NCBI RefSeq assembly: GCF_016702655.1 | Contig: NZ_JADJDO010000002.1 | Location: 310,001 to 374,000, forward strand | Direction: 5' to 3' | Source: Ideonella sp. | GTDB lineage: Bacteria > Pseudomonadota > Gammaproteobacteria > Burkholderiales > Burkholderiaceae_C | Length of the DNA: 64,000 nucleotides | Shown here: positions 1 to 7,924 of the stretch, one piece after another | Numbering within the stretch: the first letter of the stretch is position 1 | Layout: each line of letters starts with the position of its first letter | Notes under the pieces: model-generated | Told to the model about the DNA's origin: nothing | Seen by the model: only the letters and a program-made list of their open reading frames with translations | Database searches by the model: none | Translations under genes and position numbers: made by a program

Positions 1-1
1 G

Positions 2-2134
2 CGACGCCGCGGCGGCGTCGAGCAGATTCTGTCGGTGCTAGGCCAACTCTACGTTGCAGGGCGCCCATTCGAACTGGCGCGCCTGTTCGAGCAGCGCGCG
101 ATCGACGCGATCGATCTGCAGGGCGCTTCCGAGAAGTCGCGACCCCCACTGCTCGACAACACCATGCCGATGGTTCGCCTGAGTGAAGGCGAGCGGGTCC
201 GGGTGCGCGAACTGGTCGGAACGCCCGCTGTAGTGCCGACGGAGCCCGTGCATGCGATGCAAGCCGCGCCCGCCGCTGCCGCTGGCGGCGGCGACTCTGC
301 CCGGACGCAGGTGATGAGCGAGTACTTCGGGTTGATGCGCGGCTTCCTCGATCAGCAGCGGGCGCTGGTCGAGATCGTCTCCCAGGGGGAGGCCATCGGG
401 ACTGATGCGATGCAGGCCCAGGTCTCGTCGAGCCACGCCAACGACAGCCGTACGCCACTGCTCGACACCATCGTCGAACTCGACGATGTCCATGTCTTCG
501 CCCAGTGCCGGGTCGGGCTCGACAACGACTGCTTCATCCGCGACCACGTCCTGTCGGGTCCGGTGTCGGACGAAGGCAGCGGCCTGCATGGGCTGGCCTG
601 CGTGCCCTTCATGGTCAGCCTCGAGATCATGGCCGAGGCCTGCGCGCTCCTTGCGGGGCGCTGCGACGTCCGAGTCATCGAGAACGTCAAGGCGTTCGAC
701 TGGATCGCGCTGGATGATGGCGCGCTCACGCTCGACGTCCACGCCGAGGTGCTCGATCGCGAGCGTGGCCGCTTTGCCGCGCGCATCGTTACGTTGCGGG
801 GCGTGGCCGTCAGCGCCGAGTTCGGATTCGAATCCGACTGGAGGTTGCAGGGCGTTGCGCCGCTGACGGAGCACCGGCCGTGGGGCATCGACGTGCCCAA
901 CATGTATACGCCGGGCCGCTACGCCATGTTCCACGGGCCGGTGTTCCAGAGCATGCGCGAGATCGCCGGCTGGGACGACAGCGGCATCGACGTGCGCCTG
1001 AGCCCGGTGGGGCTCACCGGGTTCTTTGCCGAAGGGCACCGGCCGCAGCTGATCCTCAACCCGGTGCTGCTCGACGCGCTGGGGCAGGTCGTGCCGTGCT
1101 GGTTGGTCCAGTACGTGGGGCCGGAATTCCATTCGTTCCCCTCCACGATCGGCCGCATCGAGTTGCACGAACCCTGCCCGGCCGATCGCGAGGGTGTTGT
1201 CATGCGCGCCCGCCAGCATCCCGTGGACCCCGCCGAGACCGCCATTGAAGCGCCGCGCCTTTGGCAGTTCGAATGCACCGATGGCGAGGGCCGCGTCCTG
1301 CTGCGCGGTGGCGACATGGTCAACCTGTTCTTCCGGGTGACCCCTTCGTACCATGCTGCGCGAACCTATCCGCTTGGCGGCTGGCTGGGCGCCCCTGTCG
1401 CCCATGCCATCGACGATCAGACCTTGCTGTGGCAAGTGCCGTTGATGCCGGAGGAGTTGTGCCAGCAGTCAGGCGGCATCTGCCTGCGCGTGCTCGCGCA
1501 CGCCGTGCTCGACGAGTCGGAGCGGGCGCAGTGGCGCACCCTCGAGGGCCCGTTGCGGCGCCGCCGCGAGTGGCTTTACGCGCGCGCGGCGCTGAAGGAG
1601 GCGGTGCGGCACTGGATTCATCTGCAGACCGGGCAGCTGCTCTACCCGTCCGACATCGTGGTCGAGCATGATCCGCAGGGCGCACCCTGGGTTGATGGCT
1701 GGTGGTGCGACCGGCTCATCGGGCCGCCGCGGGTCTCGCTGTCCCATGATGCGGTGCACTGTGTCGTCGCTGTCAGCCCCTCGGACCGTCCGGTCGGCGT
1801 CGATTTCGAGTCTCTGGCCAACGCGCGCAGGCCCGAACTGCTGGCCGGCGCCCTGGCTCCCGCGGAGCAGGCCCTGATCGAAGGTTGCAGCGGCAGCGAC
1901 CTCGACGAGCGACTGTTGCGCCTGTGGTGCGCCAAGGAAGCTGCCGCCAAGTGTCTGGGCATCGGCCTGCAGGGACAGCCATGGGCGTATACCATCGCGC
2001 GGGCAGACGAAGGATGTGAACACCTTCTCGTTGAGCACGAGGCGGGAGCTGTCCAGGTTCGGGTCTTCCGTCACGAAGGGGCGATACTCGCGGCAGCACG
2101 CCTCGCGTTGGGGCAACTCGAGACCGAGGAATGA
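2..2134 (+). CDS. Polyketide-type synthase, C-terminal part (DH-PPTase), 5' end outside window
   Basis: The reading frame is open to the left edge, so this is the last 710 codons of a larger protein. The first ~35 residues resemble the end of an acyltransferase domain (LGQLYVAG...LARLFEQR). A linker with a docking-like helix follows (EYFGLMRGFLDQQRALVEIV). Counting from the Met at 35, a double-hotdog dehydratase runs from about 150 to 470 with catalytic His171 (DHVLSG) and Asp347 (LLDALGQ). A 4'-phosphopantetheinyl transferase domain closes the protein, with GVDFES and WCAKEAAAK motifs. No ACP or KR is visible between AT and DH, unlike enediyne synthases (KS-AT-ACP-KR-DH-PPT); the next gene supplies a separate ACP. 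A self-contained PPTase suggests the line activates its own carrier. The product is unknown. Confidence 0.85.
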   Translation, partial: RRRGGVEQILSVLGQLYVAGRPFELARLFEQRAIDAIDLQGASEKSRPPLLDNTMPMVRLSEGERVRVRELVGTPAVVPTEPVHAMQAAPAAAAGGGDSARTQVMSEYFGLMRGFLDQQRALVEIVSQGEAIGTDAMQAQVSSSHANDSRTPLLDTIVELDDVHVFAQCRVGLDNDCFIRDHVLSGPVSDEGSGLHGLACVPFMVSLEIMAEACALLAGRCDVRVIENVKAFDWIALDDGALTLDVHAEVLDRERGRFAARIVTLRGVAVSAEFGFESDWRLQGVAPLTEHRPWGIDVPNMYTPGRYAMFHGPVFQSMREIAGWDDSGIDVRLSPVGLTGFFAEGHRPQLILNPVLLDALGQVVPCWLVQYVGPEFHSFPSTIGRIELHEPCPADREGVVMRARQHPVDPAETAIEAPRLWQFECTDGEGRVLLRGGDMVNLFFRVTPSYHAARTYPLGGWLGAPVAHAIDDQTLLWQVPLMPEELCQQSGGICLRVLAHAVLDESERAQWRTLEGPLRRRREWLYARAALKEAVRHWIHLQTGQLLYPSDIVVEHDPQGAPWVDGWWCDRLIGPPRVSLSHDAVHCVVAVSPSDRPVGVDFESLANARRPELLAGALAPAEQALIEGCSGSDLDERLLRLWCAKEAAAKCLGIGLQGQPWAYTIARADEGCEHLLVEHEAGAVQVRVFRHEGAILAAARLALGQLETEE

Positions 2135-2433
2135 CTGGACTGAAGAAGGACACGACGCTGGGCACCGTGATCGCGGTGGTCGAGGATTTGATCCAGGACT
2201 GGGGCGTCGACCTCGGCAAGCCGCCGGGGGGCGACGCGCTGCTTGCCGCCGACCTCGAGTTCGCCTCGGTGGACATCATCCAGTTGTGCGTTGCGCTGGA
2301 GCAGTGCTACGGGCAGCGTTTCGGCTTCCAGGATCTGCTGATGAAGGATGGCAGCTATGTCGGTGACCTGTCGCTGGCACAGTTCGCCGCCTTCGTGGAT
2401 GCCAAGCTCGGCAAGGAAGGTATGACGAAATGA
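2131..2433 (+). CDS. Stand-alone acyl carrier protein
   Basis: 100 residues. The region DLEFASVDIIQL matches the carrier-protein phosphopantetheine site (usual D-S-L/V), with the Ser preceding VDI as the likely attachment residue. The start ATG overlaps the stop of the upstream synthase by 4 bp and its own stop overlaps the next gene by 4 bp, so the three genes are probably translationally coupled. It most likely carries intermediates for the adjacent DH/PPTase synthase, which lacks an ACP in the visible part. A role in primary fatty acid synthesis is less likely given the context. Confidence 0.85.
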   Translation: MTGLKKDTTLGTVIAVVEDLIQDWGVDLGKPPGGDALLAADLEFASVDIIQLCVALEQCYGQRFGFQDLLMKDGSYVGDLSLAQFAAFVDAKLGKEGMTK

Positions 2434-4028
2434 CCGTGCGCACCCTCTTCATCGGCCTGGACGGCGCGACCTTCACCGTTCTCGACGACCTCGTCAAGGA
2501 TGGGCCGGGCGGGCCGGTGATGCCCTTTCTGGCCAAGATCTACCGAGACGGCGTTCGCGCCAAGCTTCGCTCCACTCCCAATCCCCTCACGCCGCCCGCC
2601 TGGGTATCGCTGATGACGGGTCGCGGCCCCGGCCACCACGGCGTGTTCGACTTCATCCGCGCCGAAGAACGTGGCGACGAGGTCTTCTTCACCCTGTTCG
2701 ACTCGCGCGATTGCCGGGTCGAGACGATCTGGTCGATTGCCAGTCGGCAAGGCAAGCGCGTCGCCGCGTTGAACTTTCCATTCACCGCGCCACCGCCTGC
2801 CGAACTGAACGGTTTCGTCGTTCCTGGCTTCGTTCCGTGGCGCCACCTGCGGCGCAACTCGTACCCGAAGGACCTGTACGACCGGTTGAAGGCCATACCT
2901 GACTTCAACGCCCAGGAACTGGCCTGGGACTTCGAGCAGGAGAAGCAGTCCGGCAACGAACTGAGCGATCAGGACCGCGAGGATTGGGTGCGCTACCACC
3001 TGCCGCGCGAGAAGCAGTGGTTCAGGGTTGCCGAGACGCTGATGAACGAGGAGGCACCGGAGTTGATGGCGGTGCTCTTCGACGGCGTCGACAAACTGCA
3101 GCACCAAGCTTGGCCGTACGTCGATCCAGCCCTGCAGCAGGGTGAACTGAGCGGCTTTCACCAGCGCATGCGCGAGCTGTCGCTGGGCTACTTCCGCCAG
3201 CTCGACGGCTTCATCGAGCGCCTCGTGACCGCTGCCGGCCCTGAAGTCCAGGTGTTCTTCGCGTCGGACCACGGATTCACGGCCTCGACCGAAGTCGTGC
3301 GCATCAACGCCTTTCTCGCCGAGAAGGGCTACGTGCACTGGAAGCCGCTGCCCGACGGTGAGGCCGGCGCACGACGCGACAACAGCTACTTCGCCTACCT
3401 GGACTGGAGCAAGACGATCGCCTACTGCCGTACGCCTTCCTGCAACGGCATCACGATCCGCGTGGCGCGCCAGCCGGGCGATTCGGGCATCGAGCCGAAG
3501 GACTACGAGGCGGTGCGCGATCGCCTGATCCGCGATCTCGAGAGTTTGAAGGACCCCGCGACCGGCGAACGCGTCATTGCCGAGATTCACAAGCGCGAGG
3601 ATGTATTCCCGGGCATTGCGATGACCTCGGCGCCCGATCTTCAACTCGTGCTGCGCGACTTCGGCTTTGTTTCGGTCAAGAATGTGTTGCCGGTTGTCGA
3701 ACAGCGCCACTACGCGATCGGCACGCATCACCCGGACGGCGTGTTCTTTGGGTACGGGCCGGGAATCGAGCAGGGGAAGATGCTCGGACGCCGACAGATC
3801 ACCGACGTCTCCTCGACCCTGCTCTACAGCCTGGGCCTGCCTGTGCCTTCGGACTTCGAGGGCGTTGTCCCGCCCGGCATGTTCACGAGCGAGCACAGGG
3901 CGGCACATCCGATCACGATCGGCGCTGCGACTCACACGGCGGTCACGGACGGGCAGGCCGAGGCCATGGACGAGGACGAGAAGAAGCAGATCATGGAGCA
4001 ACTCCAGATGCTGGGGTACATGGAGTAG
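2430..4028 (+). CDS. Alkaline-phosphatase-superfamily phosphodiesterase/phosphatase
   Basis: 532 residues. The protein shows the metal-binding signature of type I phosphodiesterase / nucleotide pyrophosphatase proteins: FIGLDGATF at the N-terminus, a nucleophile region PPAWVSLMTG (Ser in place of the more usual Thr), DGVDKLQHQAW, ASDHGF and GTHHPDG. No signal peptide is seen, so it is probably cytoplasmic. Members of this family occur in natural product and glycan clusters; the substrate cannot be told from sequence. The 4-bp overlap with the ACP gene suggests a role in the same pathway, possibly removal of a phosphate ester from the product, which is inference. Confidence 0.8.
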   Translation: MTVRTLFIGLDGATFTVLDDLVKDGPGGPVMPFLAKIYRDGVRAKLRSTPNPLTPPAWVSLMTGRGPGHHGVFDFIRAEERGDEVFFTLFDSRDCRVETIWSIASRQGKRVAALNFPFTAPPPAELNGFVVPGFVPWRHLRRNSYPKDLYDRLKAIPDFNAQELAWDFEQEKQSGNELSDQDREDWVRYHLPREKQWFRVAETLMNEEAPELMAVLFDGVDKLQHQAWPYVDPALQQGELSGFHQRMRELSLGYFRQLDGFIERLVTAAGPEVQVFFASDHGFTASTEVVRINAFLAEKGYVHWKPLPDGEAGARRDNSYFAYLDWSKTIAYCRTPSCNGITIRVARQPGDSGIEPKDYEAVRDRLIRDLESLKDPATGERVIAEIHKREDVFPGIAMTSAPDLQLVLRDFGFVSVKNVLPVVEQRHYAIGTHHPDGVFFGYGPGIEQGKMLGRRQITDVSSTLLYSLGLPVPSDFEGVVPPGMFTSEHRAAHPITIGAATHTAVTDGQAEAMDEDEKKQIMEQLQMLGYME

Positions 4029-4032
4029 CAGG

Positions 4033-5091
4033 GTTACCGGTGCCTTCGTCAATGGCGAGCGGCTCAATCATGTCCGGATCGACAACGGGGCGGACGATAC
4101 GCGCGAGCATCTGGTCATGGTGCACGGCCTCGCGACGAGCCTGGCGTTCTGGTACCTGCGCTTCGCGGTCGAGTTCTCGCAGCAGTTCAGGGTCACTTTG
4201 TTCGACCTGCGTGGGCACGGCCGTTCCGAGATGCCGGCCAGTGGCTACACGCCGGCCATCCTGGCCCGTGACCTGGCGCAGCTGCTGGATCACCTCGAAA
4301 TCGACAAGGCGCACCTGCTGAGCCACAGCTTTGGCGGTATCGTGGCGCTGAACTTCGCCGTCGAGCAGCCCGACCGTGTGCGCAGCCTGGTGCTTGCCGA
4401 TAGCCACATATCCGCAGTCAGGCACGTCGAGACGCCGCAGGAGTGGGCCTATGGGCAGGAGATCCAGCCGCTGCTCGATCGGCACGGCCTGGCTCTCGAC
4501 GCGCGTGACCCCTATTTCGGCTACAAGCTGCTGACTCGCCTGGCCGAGTGCCAGACGGACGGCCAACAGCTCCCCGAGGAACTCTCGGAGCTGGCCGGGC
4601 CGCTGCTCGGCAAGGCCGGCCGGCGCACCGCCGCGAAGTGGCTCGAGCTGATGCACAAAACGACCGCGGAGAAGGAGTTGATGGGCGACGACGGGCTGAC
4701 GCTCGATGCGCTGCGCGGATTGCGCTTTCCGATCCTGGCCATGTACGGCGACCACTCGCAGGCGAGACTGACGGGGTCGGAACTGCTCGACATCTGGCCG
4801 CACGCGGAATTCCGCCGCGTGCGCGATGCCGGACACTTCTTCCCGACCTCGCGGCCGGAAGAGGTGATCGCGGGTTGCCGGCGCTTCTGGGGTGGCGAGT
4901 ACAGCCGCATGCCGCGTCATCGCGTCGGCGAGTCAAGCCAGCGGCACTTCCGCAGCGAGAGAGTGTTCGCCGTCGACGGGCACTGGTATTTCACGACGCG
5001 CGAGAAGGCACGCGTCGGGCCCTTCGCGGCGCGTGAAGAGGCTCACCTCGAGTATGCGAGGCAGTTTGCCGCGAGCCAGGCCGCGACGTGA
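4033..5091 (+). CDS. Alpha/beta hydrolase (start uncertain)
   Basis: An alpha/beta hydrolase fold is clear: HGLATSLAFW (oxyanion loop), LFDLRGHGRSE, nucleophile elbow LSHSFGG, acid region MYGDHS and catalytic His in DAGHFFP. About 65 extra C-terminal residues follow the fold. Homology-like sequence (FVNGERLNHVRIDNG) begins near 4045, only 17 bp after the upstream stop. In this frame the first ATG is at 4117 and would remove the first strand; the only earlier candidate is CTG at 4111. The given start is where coding sequence appears to begin, not a proven start codon. The stop overlaps the next GTG start by 4 bp. Likely a thioesterase or tailoring hydrolase of the polyketide-type pathway (inference). 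Confidence 0.75.
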   Translation, partial: VTGAFVNGERLNHVRIDNGADDTREHLVMVHGLATSLAFWYLRFAVEFSQQFRVTLFDLRGHGRSEMPASGYTPAILARDLAQLLDHLEIDKAHLLSHSFGGIVALNFAVEQPDRVRSLVLADSHISAVRHVETPQEWAYGQEIQPLLDRHGLALDARDPYFGYKLLTRLAECQTDGQQLPEELSELAGPLLGKAGRRTAAKWLELMHKTTAEKELMGDDGLTLDALRGLRFPILAMYGDHSQARLTGSELLDIWPHAEFRRVRDAGHFFPTSRPEEVIAGCRRFWGGEYSRMPRHRVGESSQRHFRSERVFAVDGHWYFTTREKARVGPFAAREEAHLEYARQFAASQAAT

Positions 5092-6545
5092 CCGCGGTCA
5101 ACAGGATCGGCATTCCGCGCGGGCTGAGCAAACACGACTTCCGGCTCATCGCCCAACGCGGCTTCGGCGACGGCCACAATTCCTACGCCCACTCCATGGT
5201 GTGGTTCAACGGGCGGCTGCTCGTGACCACGATGCGCGACAACTTCGCTTTGATGCGGTCCAGGTTATCGCTGGGCATGGACGTGTGGCCCATCGAGTGT
5301 CCGCTCGACCCGTTCGAACTCGACCTGCGTGCCGAGATCTGGGCCTACGAACCGCTCCAGGATTCGTGGGAGCGGGTCTTCAAAGCGCCGACCATCATCG
5401 GCAGCCACGGCAGGCCGATTCCGCGCGACATCAGCTACCGCAGCGTGGCGGTCATGCGCGACGAGGCGTCCGGCTTCGAGCGGCTATTCATCAGCACCTG
5501 GTCGCCGGCGCGCGGTCCGGGTCCGGTCATCATGATGACCGAAGACGGCTGCAACTTCGAGACCACCTGCGAGCCCGGCCTGGTGGGCCTGCCGGTGACG
5601 ACGATCCGCTCGATGATCCCGTTCAAGGGTCGCCTGTTCACCACGCCCGCCGGATCGCGTGGCGGCAATACCAATGTCTCCGGCCACACCGTCGTCTACG
5701 AGAGTCGCGATCCGGCCCGCGGATCCTGGGTGCCGGTGAGCGACTTCGGCTTCGGCGACGTCGGCAACAAGTCGCTGCACGAGATGTGCGCCTGGGGCGA
5801 CTACCTGTACGCGGGAACGCTGAATCACAGCGGTTTCCAGCTCTGGCGCAGCGACTGCGAAGGCGAGCCGCCCTACGACTGGGAACTGGTGCTCGACAAG
5901 GGGGCCGGTCGGGGGCCGCTCAATCAGGGCGTCCTGAGCATGTACGTGTTCAAGGGCAGCCTCTACATCGGCACCGGCATCCAGGGCGGTGGCGTCGATC
6001 GCGCGAACAACATCGGGCCGGCCGGGGCGGAACTGCTCCGCCTGAATCCGGATCTCGAATGGGACCTGATCGTCGGCCAGCCACGCGACACGCCGCAGGG
6101 GCGCAAGGAGCCTCTCTCGGGGCGCCTCGCGGGATTCGACAATTTCTTCAACGGCTACTTCTGGCGCATGTGCGAGCACGAAGGGTGGCTGTACATGGGG
6201 ACATTCGAGTGGAGCTCGGTGCTCGGCTATGTCAATCGAAGCCGCTGGCCGGGCGCCTTCGCGAACGTACTGGCCTACGTGACGCCCAAGCGGATGTTCG
6301 AGAACCAGTCGGGTTTCGACCTCTACCGCAGCTACGATGGCGAGAACTGGGTTCCCGTCACGAACAACGGCATGGGCAACCCGTATAACATGGGCCTGCG
6401 GACATTGGTCTCGACGCCGCATGGCTTGTTCGTCGGGACCGCCAATCCCTGGGGACCGAAGATCATGCCGCTCGATGGTGATCGCTACGTGCCAAACCCG
6501 CGCGGTGGATGCGAGGTCTTTCTCGGCAAGTCGGCGCCCGCGTAG
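5088..6545 (+). CDS. Large unrecognised protein, probable beta-propeller
   Basis: 485 residues, GTG start overlapping the stop of the upstream hydrolase (GTGA). I do not recognise a family. Repeated units of the kind LYxGT..., GLFVGT..., LFISTWSP and YRSYDGENWVPV separated by 50-80 residues look like blades of a beta-propeller such as those in sialidase-like or Kelch-like proteins. There is no signal peptide or membrane segment. The overlap places it in the synthase operon, so it may be a scaffold or tailoring component. Function unknown. Confidence 0.6.
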   Translation: MTAVNRIGIPRGLSKHDFRLIAQRGFGDGHNSYAHSMVWFNGRLLVTTMRDNFALMRSRLSLGMDVWPIECPLDPFELDLRAEIWAYEPLQDSWERVFKAPTIIGSHGRPIPRDISYRSVAVMRDEASGFERLFISTWSPARGPGPVIMMTEDGCNFETTCEPGLVGLPVTTIRSMIPFKGRLFTTPAGSRGGNTNVSGHTVVYESRDPARGSWVPVSDFGFGDVGNKSLHEMCAWGDYLYAGTLNHSGFQLWRSDCEGEPPYDWELVLDKGAGRGPLNQGVLSMYVFKGSLYIGTGIQGGGVDRANNIGPAGAELLRLNPDLEWDLIVGQPRDTPQGRKEPLSGRLAGFDNFFNGYFWRMCEHEGWLYMGTFEWSSVLGYVNRSRWPGAFANVLAYVTPKRMFENQSGFDLYRSYDGENWVPVTNNGMGNPYNMGLRTLVSTPHGLFVGTANPWGPKIMPLDGDRYVPNPRGGCEVFLGKSAPA

Positions 6546-6560
6546 GCTGGGGTTGTGCAG

Positions 6561-7478
6561 ATGAGGAAGTGGATGACCAACTTGACCTGGCTTGCCGCCT
6601 TGGCCGTCCTTCAGCCCGCCGCATCAGGGCAGACCCTGAGGGAACGGTTTGCCGCGCGGCAGGCAGCTGAGGGCGGACCGGCCGGCTACGCCAGTCCGTT
6701 CACGCTCCCGCAAGGAGTCGTTGCCGAGCGTGACGTGGCCTACGGGGACGATCCCGCGCAAAAGCTCGATGTCTATCGACCATCCAATGCCGTCGCTGCA
6801 CCGATCCTGTTCATGGCCCATGGGGGAGGCTGGAAGCGTGGCGACAAGGCCGCGCAGGGGGTCGTGAAGAACAAGGTTACTTACTGGTCCGGCAAGGGCT
6901 ATATCCTGGTATCCGTCGACTACCGCGTGCTCCCCAAGGCGCGTCCGCTCGACCAGGCCGACGACATTGCCAAGGCGCTGGCATTCGTCCAGGCGAAGGC
7001 GAAAGCGTGGGGCGGCGATCCGAGCCAAATGCTCCTCATGGGTCATTCGGCCGGCGCCCATCTGGTCTCATTGTTGACGGCCGATCCGACCATTGCGACG
7101 AGAGCGGGAGCAAAGCCCTGGCTGGGAACGATTTCGCTGGACAGCGCGGCCTTCGACGTTGTCGAAATCATGCAGCGCAGGCACTTCGACCTCTACGACG
7201 ACGCGTTTGCCAAGGATCCCGAGGTATGGCGCGAATCCTCGCCGACGCATCGGCTGAAGGCCAAGCCGGGTGCGCCTTTGCTCGCAGTGTGCTCCTCGCG
7301 ACGCCGGGATGCCTGCCCCCAGGCGAAGGCATTCGCCGCCAAGGCGGAAGCGCTCGGTGGTCGTGTGGTCGTGCTTCCCGTCGACATGGCCCATGGCGAG
7401 GTCAACGCTTTGCTCGGTCTCCCGGGACAGTACACCCAGTCCGTGGCCGACTTCATGCGTTCGCTCGGTTTGCCCTGA
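6561..7478 (+). CDS. Exported alpha/beta hydrolase (esterase/BD-FAE-like)
   Basis: 305 residues from the ATG at 6561; a GTG two codons upstream is also possible. A signal peptide is visible (MTNLTWLAALAVLQPAASGQ). The esterase-lipase motifs are HGGGWKRGD (HGG oxyanion hole) and GHSAGAHL (nucleophile Ser), with an acid and His expected near the C-terminus (DMAHGEVNALL). The nearest recognisable families are hormone-sensitive-lipase-like and bacterial feruloyl esterase-like hydrolases. It sits 15 bp after the preceding gene and may be the last gene of that operon, acting in the periplasm. Confidence 0.75.
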   Translation: MRKWMTNLTWLAALAVLQPAASGQTLRERFAARQAAEGGPAGYASPFTLPQGVVAERDVAYGDDPAQKLDVYRPSNAVAAPILFMAHGGGWKRGDKAAQGVVKNKVTYWSGKGYILVSVDYRVLPKARPLDQADDIAKALAFVQAKAKAWGGDPSQMLLMGHSAGAHLVSLLTADPTIATRAGAKPWLGTISLDSAAFDVVEIMQRRHFDLYDDAFAKDPEVWRESSPTHRLKAKPGAPLLAVCSSRRRDACPQAKAFAAKAEALGGRVVVLPVDMAHGEVNALLGLPGQYTQSVADFMRSLGLP

Positions 7479-7589
7479 CCCCCTGCGCAGCCCTTCGCAT
7501 GTCAACCACATGATGCGTTGGCGCATTGAGGTCGCGCAGGCGGGATGTGCAAGGCCTGTCATTCACACAATCCAGCAGAGGAAGATCGC

Positions 7590-7898
7590 ATGAACAAGTC
7601 CCTTGGCGCCGGCCTCGTTGCCGCGCTCGTCGCTGCATTCGCCACGACGTCCGTGTTCGCCCAAGCCACCGACGCCCAGAAGCAGGCCGCCGCCGAGAAG
7701 TGGAAGCAGATGACGCCAGAAGAGCAAGCGGCGGCGAAAGCCAAGGCCAAGGCGAAGTGGGACGCGATGACCCCTGAGGAGCAAGCGGCGGCGAAGAAGC
7801 AGTACGCGGAGAAGCACCCGCGCGCGGCCAAGCGCATGGAGGCCAAGCAAGCCGCCTCGGCGGCGGCCCCGGCAGCGGCATCAGCGCCTGCGAAGTAG
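7590..7898 (+). CDS. Small exported Lys/Ala-rich protein
   Basis: 102 residues with a clear signal peptide ending at VFAQA. The mature part contains two copies of MTPEEQAAAK separated by a KAKAKWDA spacer, followed by an Ala/Pro-rich tail. It looks helical and highly charged; no catalytic motif is present. A GAGGAAG ribosome binding site lies upstream of the ATG. It is convergent with the following respiratory operon. The family is unknown; small secreted proteins of this type are common in Burkholderiales. Confidence 0.7.
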   Translation: MNKSLGAGLVAALVAAFATTSVFAQATDAQKQAAAEKWKQMTPEEQAAAKAKAKAKWDAMTPEEQAAAKKQYAEKHPRAAKRMEAKQAASAAAPAAASAPAK

Positions 7899-7924
7899 GC
7901 GCGTCGGCGTCATCGAGGCCCGGG

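Noticed and set aside
7499..7589. Small cytochrome-like peptide with CKACH upstream of the Lys/Ala-rich protein
   Set aside because: The CKACH string is in frame with the next gene but upstream of a well-supported ATG and ribosome binding site, and there is no signal peptide before it.
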